From assembly GCF_018691265.1 (NCBI RefSeq), contig NW_024881327.1, positions 21,879,936-21,943,935 of the forward strand: DNA of 64,000 nucleotides. Reading direction: 5' to 3'. Position 1 is the first letter of the stretch. Every line of letters starts with the position of its first letter. The notes below the pieces were generated by a model that was given only the letters and a program-made list of their open reading frames with translations, was not told where the DNA came from and did not search any database. The position numbers and the translations under genes are program-made. Of this stretch, positions 27,121 through 36,309 are shown piece by piece. This stretch comes from Tyto alba (Eukaryota; Chordata; Aves; Strigiformes; Tytonidae).

Positions 27121-28628
27121 ACTGAATTAGACAAAACAAATTTTTCTAGCTACTCTAAAGAGAGTAGAAGAATTGTGGAATCAAGCAAGGAAATCTAGGA
27201 TCTCTACAAACAAGTTTGCTTTCTTCATTTTCAAAACTGAAAGTATGTATTCAGTAGAATTAATTTGTGCTTATGTGGCTGTTTTCTGGCATCCCTGTTT
27301 TGGCTAAGGCAACGTTCAGGTAATGCAACCCTGAAAGGGAAACTGGATACTAAATTCAGACCTGAAAAGCTTATTGCAAGTAACTGAGAACCATGCACTG
27401 TGTCATTTCCATCAAAGAAAATACAAGACTCAGAGGAGGATAACACCTTATCAAAGCACTTATCACTCATCACAACTGTTGGATGGACAAGACTATGGTC
27501 AATAATAAGGGATGATGATATGACACAGAAACGTAACAGAACTATTACATAGTGAAGGTTTACAAGCAGGTCCGCAGATATCCTCAACTAGGAACTGGGC
27601 AGGAATTTAGGGCTCTAGGAGCAAACACATCATTGGCTTAGAAGCATGTATATATAGAAATATGCAGACTTGTTTAATTTGTCTTCATGCAAATCAATGA
27701 GTACTTTATGCATTTTGTTGGTGATGTAGAGGACTATTTTTTAGACCTGAAAAATCATCTCAAAATTAACAATATACTTTTGCTATCAAAGGCACGAGTA
27801 TGTCAGATTAACATAATTTTAAGGAATACAGTGATGTGTAATTCACTTCTGTTCATTCCAAATTAAATATTCTGAAAGTAAGATAATTTTAAAACATAAT
27901 AGATTTGTTTCATATATAAGATTATAAAGCAGTGAAGTTTCTCTGACAAAATGGATTGTTGGAACTGAATGGGTTAATGTCATTGTTAAAGTAATAGGGT
28001 CAGCAGGAACATAACTGGTCTATATGCAATAGTATCAAAATACAGTAAGGACAAAGATCCCGTCAGAGACTATACTTAGTTTCCAGATGCATTAGAATTG
28101 ATCATATTCTCCAGATTCTTTAGGAGATAACACCCTCAAAATTCAAGATTCCTAGCATGTTCTTCAGTAAGGAGCCAGCTCTCTGCATGTATGCAACTGA
28201 ATTGCTAAAATCCCATTTCAAAGAACTGCTAGGGGCAGGAATGCACATGAAAATCATACTTTTCAGTGCTTAAAATTCAAAATCATTTAAGTAGGATCGT
28301 AGCACTAAAAGTCTTTTGGATGACTGAATGTAGTTGCTTAATATTCCAGGTAAGTACACATTTAATAAGTGCACCAAAATACATGTGCAGACATCAACAT
28401 CACACTCACTCTCTAATAACATCTAAAATTTTTATTTTTGTCTTTAATTTCCTTATGACCATCATTAGATCTTATCCTAGCAAAATTCCTTAGGTCTCTC
28501 CATCATTCCTTCTTCCTCATTGAGTTAACTGACAGCAATTCTTCTAGTTGTCACCACAGTTTTCATAAAACTAAGCTAAATGGTAGAAATTCTCAATCCC
28601 TCCTCCTATTTCAGTCAAATTTTTTTCT

Positions 28629-28644
28629 GTGTGTGTGTGTGTGT
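28629..28644. repeat. (GT)n microsatellite
   Basis: About eight perfect GT units. A short dinucleotide microsatellite. Confidence 0.85.
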
Positions 28645-28876
28645 TCAAGACTGAATTAATTTTTGCTAAGTGAATGGGACAAGAGTTATACATCTGTAGG
28701 GAACAAGAATTATACAAATATTTGAATCAGAAATTTAAATTCCCAATTATTTAAGTAGTAGTCTAGAAATTAAATTATCCTTATAGTTTTTATTGCTTTT
28801 ATCATGTCAGACAATGCAGAACTTTAAAAAAATTGCACCTACAATTCAGTGGGACTGGGTACAACGCTCTACAGAA

Positions 28877-28942
28877 AATTGTAGAATGGTCTGGGTTGGA
28901 AGGGACCTTAAAGATCACCTAGTTCCAACCCCACTGCCATAC
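28877..28942 (-). mobile_element. CR1 LINE terminal stub
   Basis: On the plus strand it reads GTAGAATGGT, then GGGTTGGAAGGGACC, TTAAAGATCACCTAGTTCC and AACCCCACTGCCAT. This is the reversed last 60-odd bases of a CR1 3'UTR. The insertion is extremely 5'-truncated and points to the minus strand. It is the same 3' end type as the plus-strand copy ending near 37113. Confidence 0.9.
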
Positions 28943-28965
28943 AAAAGTCAAACTACTTAAAATAG

Positions 28966-29002
28966 AATAAAGATTTGAATCTTTAATAAAGATTTGAATC
29001 TT
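28966..29002. repeat. 19-bp tandem duplication
   Basis: The word 'aataaagatttgaatctt' occurs at 28966-28983 and again at 28985-29002, one base apart, in identical form. It lies 23 bp beyond the truncated end of the CR1 stub. Confidence 0.85.
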
Positions 29003-29344
29003 TTTTTACCAATTAAACACGTGGCTCTACACAATTAAGCTTCTTTTAGTATGGTGTACTGTAATTCTTAAGACTCATTTAACATTGGTGTTGTGGTTGA
29101 ATCCAGCAGGCAGCTAAACATCACAGCTGCTTGCTCACTCCTCCCAACTGTTGTATGGGGGAGACAATTGGGGAAAAAATAAAAATAAAATTCATGGGTT
29201 GAGATAAAGATTGTTGGGGAATGGCTCAGAGATAAGGGTCCTGTGCCTTTAGCCAGTAGATTGTAAGCCTGCATGACTAAGTTGTGCCTTGTCATGTATT
29301 AAGAAAATCTTTGAATGAACGTTAGCGCGGGCTCTGATCATACA

Positions 29345-29360
29345 AAAAGAAAAAGGGGGA
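29345..29360 (+). other. Polypurine tract before the nested LTR
   Basis: AAAAGAAAAAGGGGGA is followed by two bases (AT) and then TGTTGG, the start of an LTR. This is the layout expected at the 3' end of a retrovirus: the polypurine tract primes plus-strand DNA, and integrase later removes two bases before the TG. It is the main evidence that the palindrome is retroviral. Confidence 0.75.
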
Positions 29361-29362
29361 AT

Positions 29363-29542
29363 TGTTGGAGAATGGCTCAGAGACAAGGGTCCTGAGCCCA
29401 CCGAGCAACTGTATGATCAGAGCCCGCGCTAACGTTCATTCAAAGATTTTCTTAATACATGACAAGGCACAACTTAGTCATGCAGGCTTACAATCTACTG
29501 GCTAAAGGCACAGGACCCTTATCTCTGAGCCATTCCCCAACA
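29363..29542 (+). repeat. Short 180-bp LTR of an unrecognised family
   Basis: It begins TG and ends CA. Its first and last 33 bases are themselves inverted repeats with two mismatches, unusually long for retroviral LTR termini, which normally share only a few bases. It lies directly after the polypurine tract. No clear TATA or poly(A) signal was found within it, so promoter function cannot be argued from the sequence. Confidence 0.65.
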
Positions 29543-29690
29543 AAAGACAGTTTAGTAGGACAGAAAAAGATGGGGAAATAATAACAACACTACTATACAA
29601 AGCAAGCTATGCACAATGTAGTTGCTCACCATCTGCTGACCAATGTCCAGCCATTTCCTGAGCAGTGGTCCCTGAGCAGCTTTCCCCCTA

Positions 29691-29699
29691 ATTTATATA
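29691..29699 (-). promoter_or_regulatory. TATA box of the ERVL-type LTR
   Basis: On the minus strand this reads TATATAAAT, preceded by GCTCAG and followed by TAGGGGGAAAG. It matches the TATA position of the avian LTR family and supports a minus-strand orientation. Activity today is unknown. Confidence 0.6.
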
Positions 29700-29968
29700 C
29701 TGAGCATGTCATCACATGGTATGGGATATCCCTTTGGCCAGTTTGGGTCAGAATTTCTGGCTGTGCCTCCTCTCAGCTTGTGCACCCAAGCCTACTCACT
29801 GGTGGGGTTGTTCGAGAAGCTGAAAAGTCCTTATCTTAGTGTAAACACTGTTTAGCAACAACTAAAAGATCAGTGTGTTATCAACATTATTCTCATCCTA
29901 AATCCAGAATACAGCACTATACCAGCTACTAGGGAGAAAATTAACTTGATCCCAGCAAAACCAGGACA

Positions 29969-32171
29969 ACTGGATAAGTGGTAGTGGTAGATATCTGATG
30001 AGCAACAGCTGGGAGATATTCTCTATTTCTGTATTTCTTCACTTCTAAAGTAAGAGTCAGGATTTAGTCAATTAATGAAGGACTACCAAATAGGATTAAC
30101 AGAGCTCCTAAGGGCTACCGAGCTTACAGTTTAGTCCTCTAAGATTGGAGCTTCTAGGTGAGATACCAAACATCCTCCTCCACTACAGACAGCAGCAAGC
30201 GCTTATCTGTTTTAGCACATTTCTTGTAGCCTCCTTTTACACTGTGTCTCTTGAACTACATGTAGTTCTGGTCATGTAGTTGAACATACTGAATCAGTGA
30301 AATTGTGCCTAAAGAGGGTATATACAGGTGATGAAAGTAAAATGGTACCAAAGTGTTTTCTTTACATCAGGGTACACTCTTGCCATTGGCTTATAGCCAG
30401 AAAGTTTAATTTTATTGCAACGTCACCTAGCTCTTATGTTATTCCAACATCTGGGACTGATATGACCTCAAACACATTCCCTTTAAGTAGAACAATTTTT
30501 GTCTACAAACTGCTTCTAGATTACTCTAGGAAACTGGTATCAAACTAGTGTTAATAGCACTGTTACACTAAGAAACATATGGATGGATTCCATATCTGTG
30601 TGGATTAGATACAAATGACATCCAATTCAATGAAACTAGCTATATTTTACATTGATTGGAGTAGACACAGCTCTGCAGATGGTAAATTAATTTTTTGTTC
30701 AAATACTTCAGCAAACTATTGGAGCTTAAATATTTTACAACACAACCATCATAGGAACAAAGGAAAAGGAAGACCTATTTCCTCAGCAGGGAAATAATTT
30801 CATCCAAGCTGAAGTGGGTTTACTTGATCCTCAGAGAACGGGTTTACATTACTTGATCTTCCAAAAATATGCACTCATTTCAGTTTTAATTTTCTGAAAG
30901 AGTAATTTTTTAAAATACACAACTAATGGGGATTAGCTATATCGCTTTCCAAACTACACATAGCATAAGAGCCCTGTGATGTAAAAAATAGATTAATCCT
31001 AATAAAAACATTTGTTCTGTCTAAAAAATTAGTTATTATTCCCTAGGGTTATATTCAGTACAGAAACCAGAGTTGGATTGTATTGGATACAATACTTCAA
31101 TACAGATCAAGAAAGTGAAGCTACAGTGCAGAAGTCTATATAAAGTAGTGGAAGATGTATGGTGAAGTTCCAGCAGTTTGAACGTGTAAGTACAATGCTT
31201 CCAGACGTTCTCTTCAAAGATAATTTTATAGCTTACATATACATTCTGACAGAAATCAAACAAAATCTAATGAAATAGTAGGCTCTTTCTTTGAAACTTT
31301 GTTTTCCACTGTTGTACAAGTTGCCTAAAAATGTGATAAAACTATTTCACAACTCATCTCCCCAGATAAACTACTGATGATTCCAACTAAAGAACTGATG
31401 AATGTATCAATTCAGTAAAAAAAAAAAAATGTTTCTTTTCATACTGTAAACCATATACTTTTAACAGAAATTCTTGGAATTCAGATCTTTCCATTTTCTG
31501 TTACTTGAAAAACATAGCCATACCATTACCTTTCCTTTTAATTTCATGGACAAATAGAATAAAATTATTTCTGAAAGTTTAGAAAAGTTTTTATTTATCT
31601 AAAAATGTGATCATTCACTTTGATAAAATTAGTAAAATCACCTTAAACTTAGTAGAAAGTTTCAGATTCACTAGGCAAATTTCGTATTTCTTTAACCCAA
31701 TAAATCTTTATTATAACTTCTGCTCTTACAAGGTCAGAGGAAAATAAACAAATTTGAGGTAAAAAAAAAAAAAACAACAAAAAAAAAAATCAAACTTTAT
31801 AAAATTATGAGGTTTTGTTGATAAGTAATCCTTTTCATTTCATATTCAGAAAAGGAAACTTTGAAAAGTCTTCATTAAAAGGCAGTATTTAGTTATCTTT
31901 AGATAACTAGGGGAGTGCCAATATAAGCCATTTTAACTATTTTTCACCTAATCATTTGTCTAAGTTATTCATAAATGGTAGTACTACACGTATTGTTGAA
32001 TACTTTTGTTAGGGTTCTTTAGTCAAAAGCTGACTGCTTTGAATATTCACTACACTAGAAATTCTGGTGACTTTGTTTAAAAAAAATCCCATACTTATTA
32101 CAATACTTTTTAATTGTTCTTTGTAGCAAATGAAAGGTAGATAATTGTTTCCTAAAAAATAAAAACTGTGT
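29969..32171. other. AT-rich unique noncoding sequence
   Basis: No recognised gene or mobile element. A/T tracts occur at about 31416-31428 and 31762-31791. Open frames are short and unremarkable. Confidence 0.55.
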
Positions 32172-33133
32172 GATCTTACTGGGTAAAGAGGTGAGACTAC
32201 CTGTCCTTGCTTCTATGTTCAGTAGGCTTCCTTTTTGTATTTGACTTTGCCCAGAAGCTCCTTGTTCATCCATGCAGACCTTCTGCAAGAACATGGAGTT
32301 CTATCCTGACTTCCTCTTTGCCGGGGTGCATTGCTCTTTATCTTGGAGGTGATCCCTGAATAGCAACCTGCTTCCTTTGGCCTCTCTTCCCTACAGGGTT
32401 TTATCCCATGCTACTCTGATAAGAAGATCCCTGAAGTGGCCAAAGTCTGGTCTCCTGAAGTCCAAGGTAGCAAGCTTCCTGTGCGCCTACCTTGCTGCCC
32501 TAAGGATTTTGAACTCCACCATTTCATGGTCACTGCAGCCAAGACTGCCCTTGAGCTTCACACTCCCCACCAGCCCTTCCTTGTTGGTGAGAACAAGGTC
32601 CAGCATAGCACCTCTCCTTGTTGGTTCCTCTACCACTTGGAGAAGGAAGTTACCACCGGTGCATTCCAGGAATCTCCTGGATTGCTTATGTCCTGCTGTG
32701 TTGTCCCTCCAACAGATATCTGGGTGGCTGAAGTTTCCCCATGAGAGCCAGGGCTTGTGAACACGAGGCTATCCCTATCTGTCTACAGAGGGCATCATCT
32801 GCTCAGTCTTCCTGGTTGGGTGACCTGTAGCAGACCCCCACTATGTCTCCCATTTCTTCTTTCCCTTTAAGCCTGACCCATAAACTCTTGCTTGGCTCCT
32901 CATCCATCCCCAGGCAGAGCTCTATACACTCCAGATGGTCATTGACATAGAGGGTGACACCTGCTCCTCATGTCCTCTGCCTGTCCATCCTAAAAAGCCT
33001 GTATCTTTCCATTCCAACAGTCCAGCTATAGGAGCCATCCCACAATATCTTCATGACGACAATAAGATCACATCCCTGCAGGCATGCACACATCTCTAGC
33101 TTCTCATGTTAATTCCTGTCAGACTGAACTATT
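32172..33133 (-). pseudogene. CR1 ORF2 endonuclease-domain remnant
   Basis: Minus-strand frames give LQGCDLIVVMKILWDGSYSW, where CR1 endonucleases have ...IGITETWWDGSYDW; the metal-binding glutamate is lysine here. Next come VTLYVNDHLECIELCLGMDE and VGVCYRSPNQED, then NFSHPDICWRDNTAGHK, where a one-base insertion has broken the GDFN motif, then pieces matching LVLTNKEGLVG and GCSDHEMVEFKILR. This is the APE-like nuclease that nicks the target DNA for CR1. The remnant is clearly inactive and ends before the reverse transcriptase. Confidence 0.85.
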
Positions 33134-34122
33134 AATTGTTTGTCTTGAGTGCTGTCTCAAAGACTGCCTGCCTGAAAGGCCACAGAGATAGTGCTGGTGA
33201 GAGATACCTCACCAACAGCTGAAAGACATTCTGGTGCATATGCTGGAATGGAGAGGACCCACATTCTTGTGTCATATTGCTATGGAAACCACAGACTCAA
33301 ATAGGGATAAGAGGGGTTGTTGAGATGAGTAGCAAGATCGTGCTTCAGAGGTGAATGATCCACAAAGAGATTCATGGTGGTAACTATCCTTGCAACTCTA
33401 TTCCGACAGCTTGCTTGACTACTGCCTTTTCCTTCCATTCCATCATATTGCTACCTCCTTTGATAAAAAAAAAAAAAAAAAAGCTGTTTCTAGTGTACAG
33501 CATTTGACCTTGTTTGTGTCTGAATCTTGTTCCTGAGATCATATCAAAACCTCCCCCAACACTGGATCGGGACAATTCCCCGTGCTACATGTATTTGCAC
33601 AGAGTCATTGAAGTCGGGCCCCCAATGAAGATGACTGCCTGGAATTTCTTTGTGCTGCTATTCAGGTGCTCTCCTGCTGACCTGTGACCTGTCTCCAGGC
33701 TCTGGGCATCTATGGCCAATACTGGCATCAAGCTGGTAGGAGCCGGATGGATTGAGGTTCCCCTTTCCCAGCAACCTTAGTATAAAGACCTCCTCACCAG
33801 CTTGGCAAGACTATGACCGAAGATGCTCTTCCTCTTCTCTGACAGATGGACCCCATCAGCCCCCAGTAGACCAGGTTTCTCAAAGCAAGTCCCATGGTTT
33901 AAGTAGCTGGAACACTCAGTTGTAGCACGAGTCTCATAACCAACAGTCAATCTGCCAAATTCAAGTGGCCCTTTCAAGCCTCTGACAAGGAGAATTAGTG
34001 AAAAAACTATTTGCACACAAGTCTCTTACAGGCACTCCCAAGGCTCAGTAAATCTTGATACTTCTCACACTGCTCCTGACTGTATCTTTGGTGCTCACAT
34101 GAAACGACAGCAGCAAATAGTG

Positions 34123-34183
34123 GCCACCGAGAGACTGCTGAGCCTTGTAGAGGCTCTACAAGGCTCAGCAGTCTCTCGGTGGC
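34123..34183. repeat. Perfect 30-bp hairpin with 1-nt loop
   Basis: 34123-34152 and 34154-34183 are exact reverse complements with a single G (34153) between them. It lies inside the CR1 esterase-domain region. One arm matches the expected CR1 text, and the other replaces a few codons there, so the second arm is an inverted copy of the first. A 20-A run (34193-34212) begins ten bases away. Confidence 0.92.
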
Positions 34184-34192
34184 AACCCTGAC

Positions 34193-34212
34193 AAAAAAAA
34201 AAAAAAAAAAAA
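34193..34212. repeat. Poly-A tract inside CR1 ORF1 remnant
   Basis: Twenty A residues on the plus strand (T on the CR1 sense strand), between esterase block I and the hairpin. A similar 18-A run lies at 33465-33482 in the ORF1-ORF2 linker. Both look like homopolymer expansion after insertion; neither is the CR1 tail, since CR1 ends in an octamer-like repeat. Confidence 0.8.
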
Positions 34213-34869
34213 CACAAGCAGTGCACCCCTCTATAGAGTGTCAGATCAGAAGACGGGTGCCTCCATACCTCTCAGAAGAGTGTCACCTATCACCTTTTCT
34301 TAGTTGCACTGGTTGTTCTACAGGGAGTAGATCGGGCTGCCTTACTCAGCTCCAGCACCTCTCCTGATGTGACAGGTCTTTCCTCTTCAGTCTGCAGAGC
34401 AGTGAAATGATTCTGCAAGGTCACTTCAGGCTTTGGGGGAAGTCTCTTCCACCCCTAGGTCCTTGCCATTGCAAGCTTCCATTCTTCTTCATTTTTGACC
34501 CCCTCCCTTCCGTATGTGTTGGCTGGGTAGTTTTCAGCAGTTTGGCTGTGGGTCCAGTTGGAACCAGCTATGTAACTCATTCTCAGCCTACCTAATATTA
34601 CACAGCCTTCTCCCTGCCTCCTGCAGCTCAGCCACCTACTGCAGGAGCTCCTCCACCTGGGCACGGCTTTTACGGGCAGGTCTGCAGTTTGTCTAGTCCC
34701 CAGAAGAAACGTCCAGACACTTCCCGCAGCCTGAGACCTGCACTGCAACAGCTCCCTTCAGCTTATCCATCTGGGTAGAGACATCTGTCATCACCAGGAC
34801 AGAGGGTGTAGACCCCTCAGCCAGAGCTGCAGCCTTTGCTCTCAAACTAGTGCCCCCCATTCTGCCTTG

Positions 34870-35405
34870 ACGGTCAGGTAAAGCAAGTGCCCGCAACCTG
34901 CGCGGATAGTCACAGAACGGCGCCCCATTGCTGGGTTAGGCGAACTTTAAGCCTCTCCACTCGGCCGGTAGAATGCCCCTCCTTCGAAGAGACCCCCCTC
35001 TCTGAGCGCCTTTCCGCGCAAACTGCCGCGCCACGCCCTGACTGCCGGCTCTGATCACCGCCCCGCCTGGCGCTCCCCGCTGTGGGAGCGGCCGCCATGA
35101 CTCCAGGCCACGCCAGCGCCCCGACAGCCGCTCTCTCGTGAGCGCTGCCGGCTCCCGGCGGGCCTCCGCGCTCCCCTGAGGTTTTCCCGCCTCCGGAAAC
35201 CTCCCCTTGAACGCCGCGATCGACCCTCGACCCCCGCCACGGAACGTACTTACCCCGGAGCTGACCGCCTCAGCGAGTGACGGTTGATGGCGGTTAAACC
35301 TCATTTAAATCTGCCGCCGTTACTCCTGGCCCCGCCCACGCCTCGTCAGCCACTCTCGTGACAGCTGCCGGCTCTGGGCGAGTTTCCGCGCGCACGTGGG
35401 GGTAC
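34870..35405 (-). promoter_or_regulatory. CR1 5'UTR, CpG-island-like
   Basis: A hand count gives roughly 60 CpG dinucleotides in about 540 bp, in a window otherwise almost without them. The GC-rich block ends abruptly near 35405 and runs into the CR1 ORF1 start on the minus strand, so I read it as the CR1 5'UTR with its internal promoter. Related units beginning GAGCCGGCAG (minus strand) occur near 35374, 35155 and 35056. A strong splice donor, GTAAGTACG, lies on the minus strand at 35253-35245. It could instead be, or have become, a host promoter; no adjoining host exon is recognised. Confidence 0.65.
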
Positions 35406-36309
35406 CCCACCAGGAAATACGCTTTAAAGAGCTTCATAACTTGTTTATAAAAAACTCCATTAGCTGGGCTGTTGCGTAATACAGAAACAAGTGTTCTTCA
35501 TCATACATTTTCCTGGCAGCAGACAAAGATTAGCACTGAGCAGTAAACTGAGGACAGAAGGGTATTCCAACTGTAAAAACTTACCTTCTAAGACTGGAAC
35601 AATGCTTTCATCCTGCTCTTAGATATGGAAAGGTTTCTGTCAGGTACAGGGACCCAAACATAAACAAAGCAGCAGTTTATGGAACTGAATGGTGTGTGCT
35701 GGAGTACAGATGCAATACAATGGGTTTGCAGGTGCTTTCAGTTCCAGTCCTGGTACTATTCAACTCTACTCCAGTGCACTGTGGAAGGCTATGCTGACTC
35801 TAAAATCTGCATTATCTTCAAATCTGCCCTGTAAAACCCTATACATATTTTATCTGTATAACAAAAACTGTATTACTCAGATTATCAATAGATATATTAA
35901 TAGGGTTAATTTAAGACAGAAGCTTTTATGCAAAAACACATTAAAGGATAAGAAGGTAGAAGAGATTCCTTCTGTCTACCCAATCCTAACCCTAACTTGT
36001 ACTTCTTCACTTTACATGAAGAGGACTTCATGTTATTTAAGAGACAGATAGGTCATTTGTCAATCATTTTTCAGTTGCATTCTCTCAACATCCAGAATTG
36101 TCAGAACATCTTGATCTAGTAGAGATACTTGAATAACATCTAATCCATTATGGTATCATTTTTGTGTAGCATGTGGAACATTGGATTGTATTGCATACAG
36201 AACTCTTACTTGACTAACATACCACATGATGCAGATAAAGTTTAACAGCCAGAGTGCTTGTTAAAATTTGATTTACCTAGTTATCTACTTTAACCAAACA
36301 GATGCTGTT
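35406..36309. other. Unique sequence between two opposed CR1 copies
   Basis: AT-rich, with no recognised gene. An open frame of about 120 codons at 35689-36051 shows no known motif. The stretch separates the CR1 5' half (minus) from the CR1 3' end (plus). Confidence 0.55.

Larger units (their letters stand above)
24073..28876. other. AT-rich unique noncoding sequence with A tracts
   Basis: No recognised gene. It holds a 22-A run (26104-26125), an A/C tract (27075-27120) and a GT microsatellite (28629-28644). Open frames, including one of 118 codons on the minus strand at 27231-27587, show no known motifs. Confidence 0.55.
29211..29543. mobile_element. Palindromic (U5-U5) retroviral insertion nested in the LTR
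   Basis: Two inverted arms, 29211-29344 and 29410-29543, are exact reverse complements over 134 bp. They are separated by 65 bp holding a polypurine tract (29345-29360) and the first 47 bp of an LTR (29363-29409). The right side reads as a complete 180-bp LTR, 29363-29542, from TGTTGGAG to CCCCAACA. The left arm is an inverted partial copy of that LTR lacking those 47 bp. Both outer ends are therefore the 3' (U5) end of the LTR. AAAGA at 29206-29210 and 29543-29547 looks like a target duplication, with one extra T at 29211. I do not recognise the retroviral family, and no coding sequence is present. Confidence 0.8.
29092..29968 (-). mobile_element. ERVL-type solo LTR, interrupted by a nested insertion
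   Basis: Read on the minus strand it starts TGTCCTGGTTTTGCTGGGAT and ends in CAACCACA. Inside are blocks I know from the abundant avian ERVL-class LTRs: TAATTTTCT, GATAACACACTGATC, TTTAGTTGTTGCTAA, the TATA region, and the stretch ending CTTTATCTCAACCC before the GGGAGGAGTGAGC block. No gag, pol or env sequence flanks it, so it is a solo LTR. It is about 544 bp long without the inserted 333 bp at 29211-29543. I see no clear target-site duplication at its outer ends. The strand call rests on the TATA box and the poly(A)-region order. Confidence 0.85.
33777..34860 (-). pseudogene. CR1 ORF1 remnant with SGNH-esterase-like domain
   Basis: The first ATG (minus, 34860) opens a frame MGGTSLRAKAAALAEG..., and about 55 codons on comes a stop after VSGCGKCLDVSSGD, the Cys-containing N-terminal part of CR1 ORF1. 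Later, in shifted frames, VIGDTLLRGMEAPV (around 34295-34255) is the block I site of the SGNH/GDSL esterase domain known in some CR1 ORF1 proteins. Near 33860-33830, GLLGADGVHLSEK carries the block V D-x-x-H. The usual block I serine is threonine here (GDT for GDS). Frameshifts, stops, a 20-A run (plus strand) and an inverted duplication break the frame. ORF1 proteins bind the element's RNA; the role of the esterase is not settled. Confidence 0.8.
32172..35405 (-). mobile_element. CR1 LINE, 5' half (3'-truncated)
   Basis: About 3.2 kb on the minus strand keeps CR1 parts in the right order: GC-rich 5'UTR (about 35405-34870), ORF1 with a basic/Cys-rich start and an esterase-like domain (34860-33777), a linker, and the ORF2 endonuclease (about 33133-32172). 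The sequence stops in the piece after the endonuclease (frame 'LFRDHL', then the position of the WLNKELL motif). The reverse transcriptase and 3'UTR are missing. CR1 copies usually lose their 5' side, so a copy that keeps the 5' end and lacks the 3' end is unusual. All reading frames are broken by stops, indels and homopolymer growth. Confidence 0.87.

Noticed and set aside
29092..29968. Target-site duplication around the ERVL-type LTR
   Set aside because: The bases just outside each end (GGTGT and ACTGG) do not match, so no duplication can be claimed.
32377..32760. Plus-strand open frames of 127 and 102 codons
   Set aside because: They are shadows of the CR1 ORF2 endonuclease remnant, which reads on the minus strand.
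34936..35304. Open frame of 122 codons in the CpG-rich block
   Set aside because: GC-rich DNA has few stop codons. The block is better explained as CR1 5'UTR, and the Arg/Gly/Ala-rich translation is typical of such noncoding DNA.
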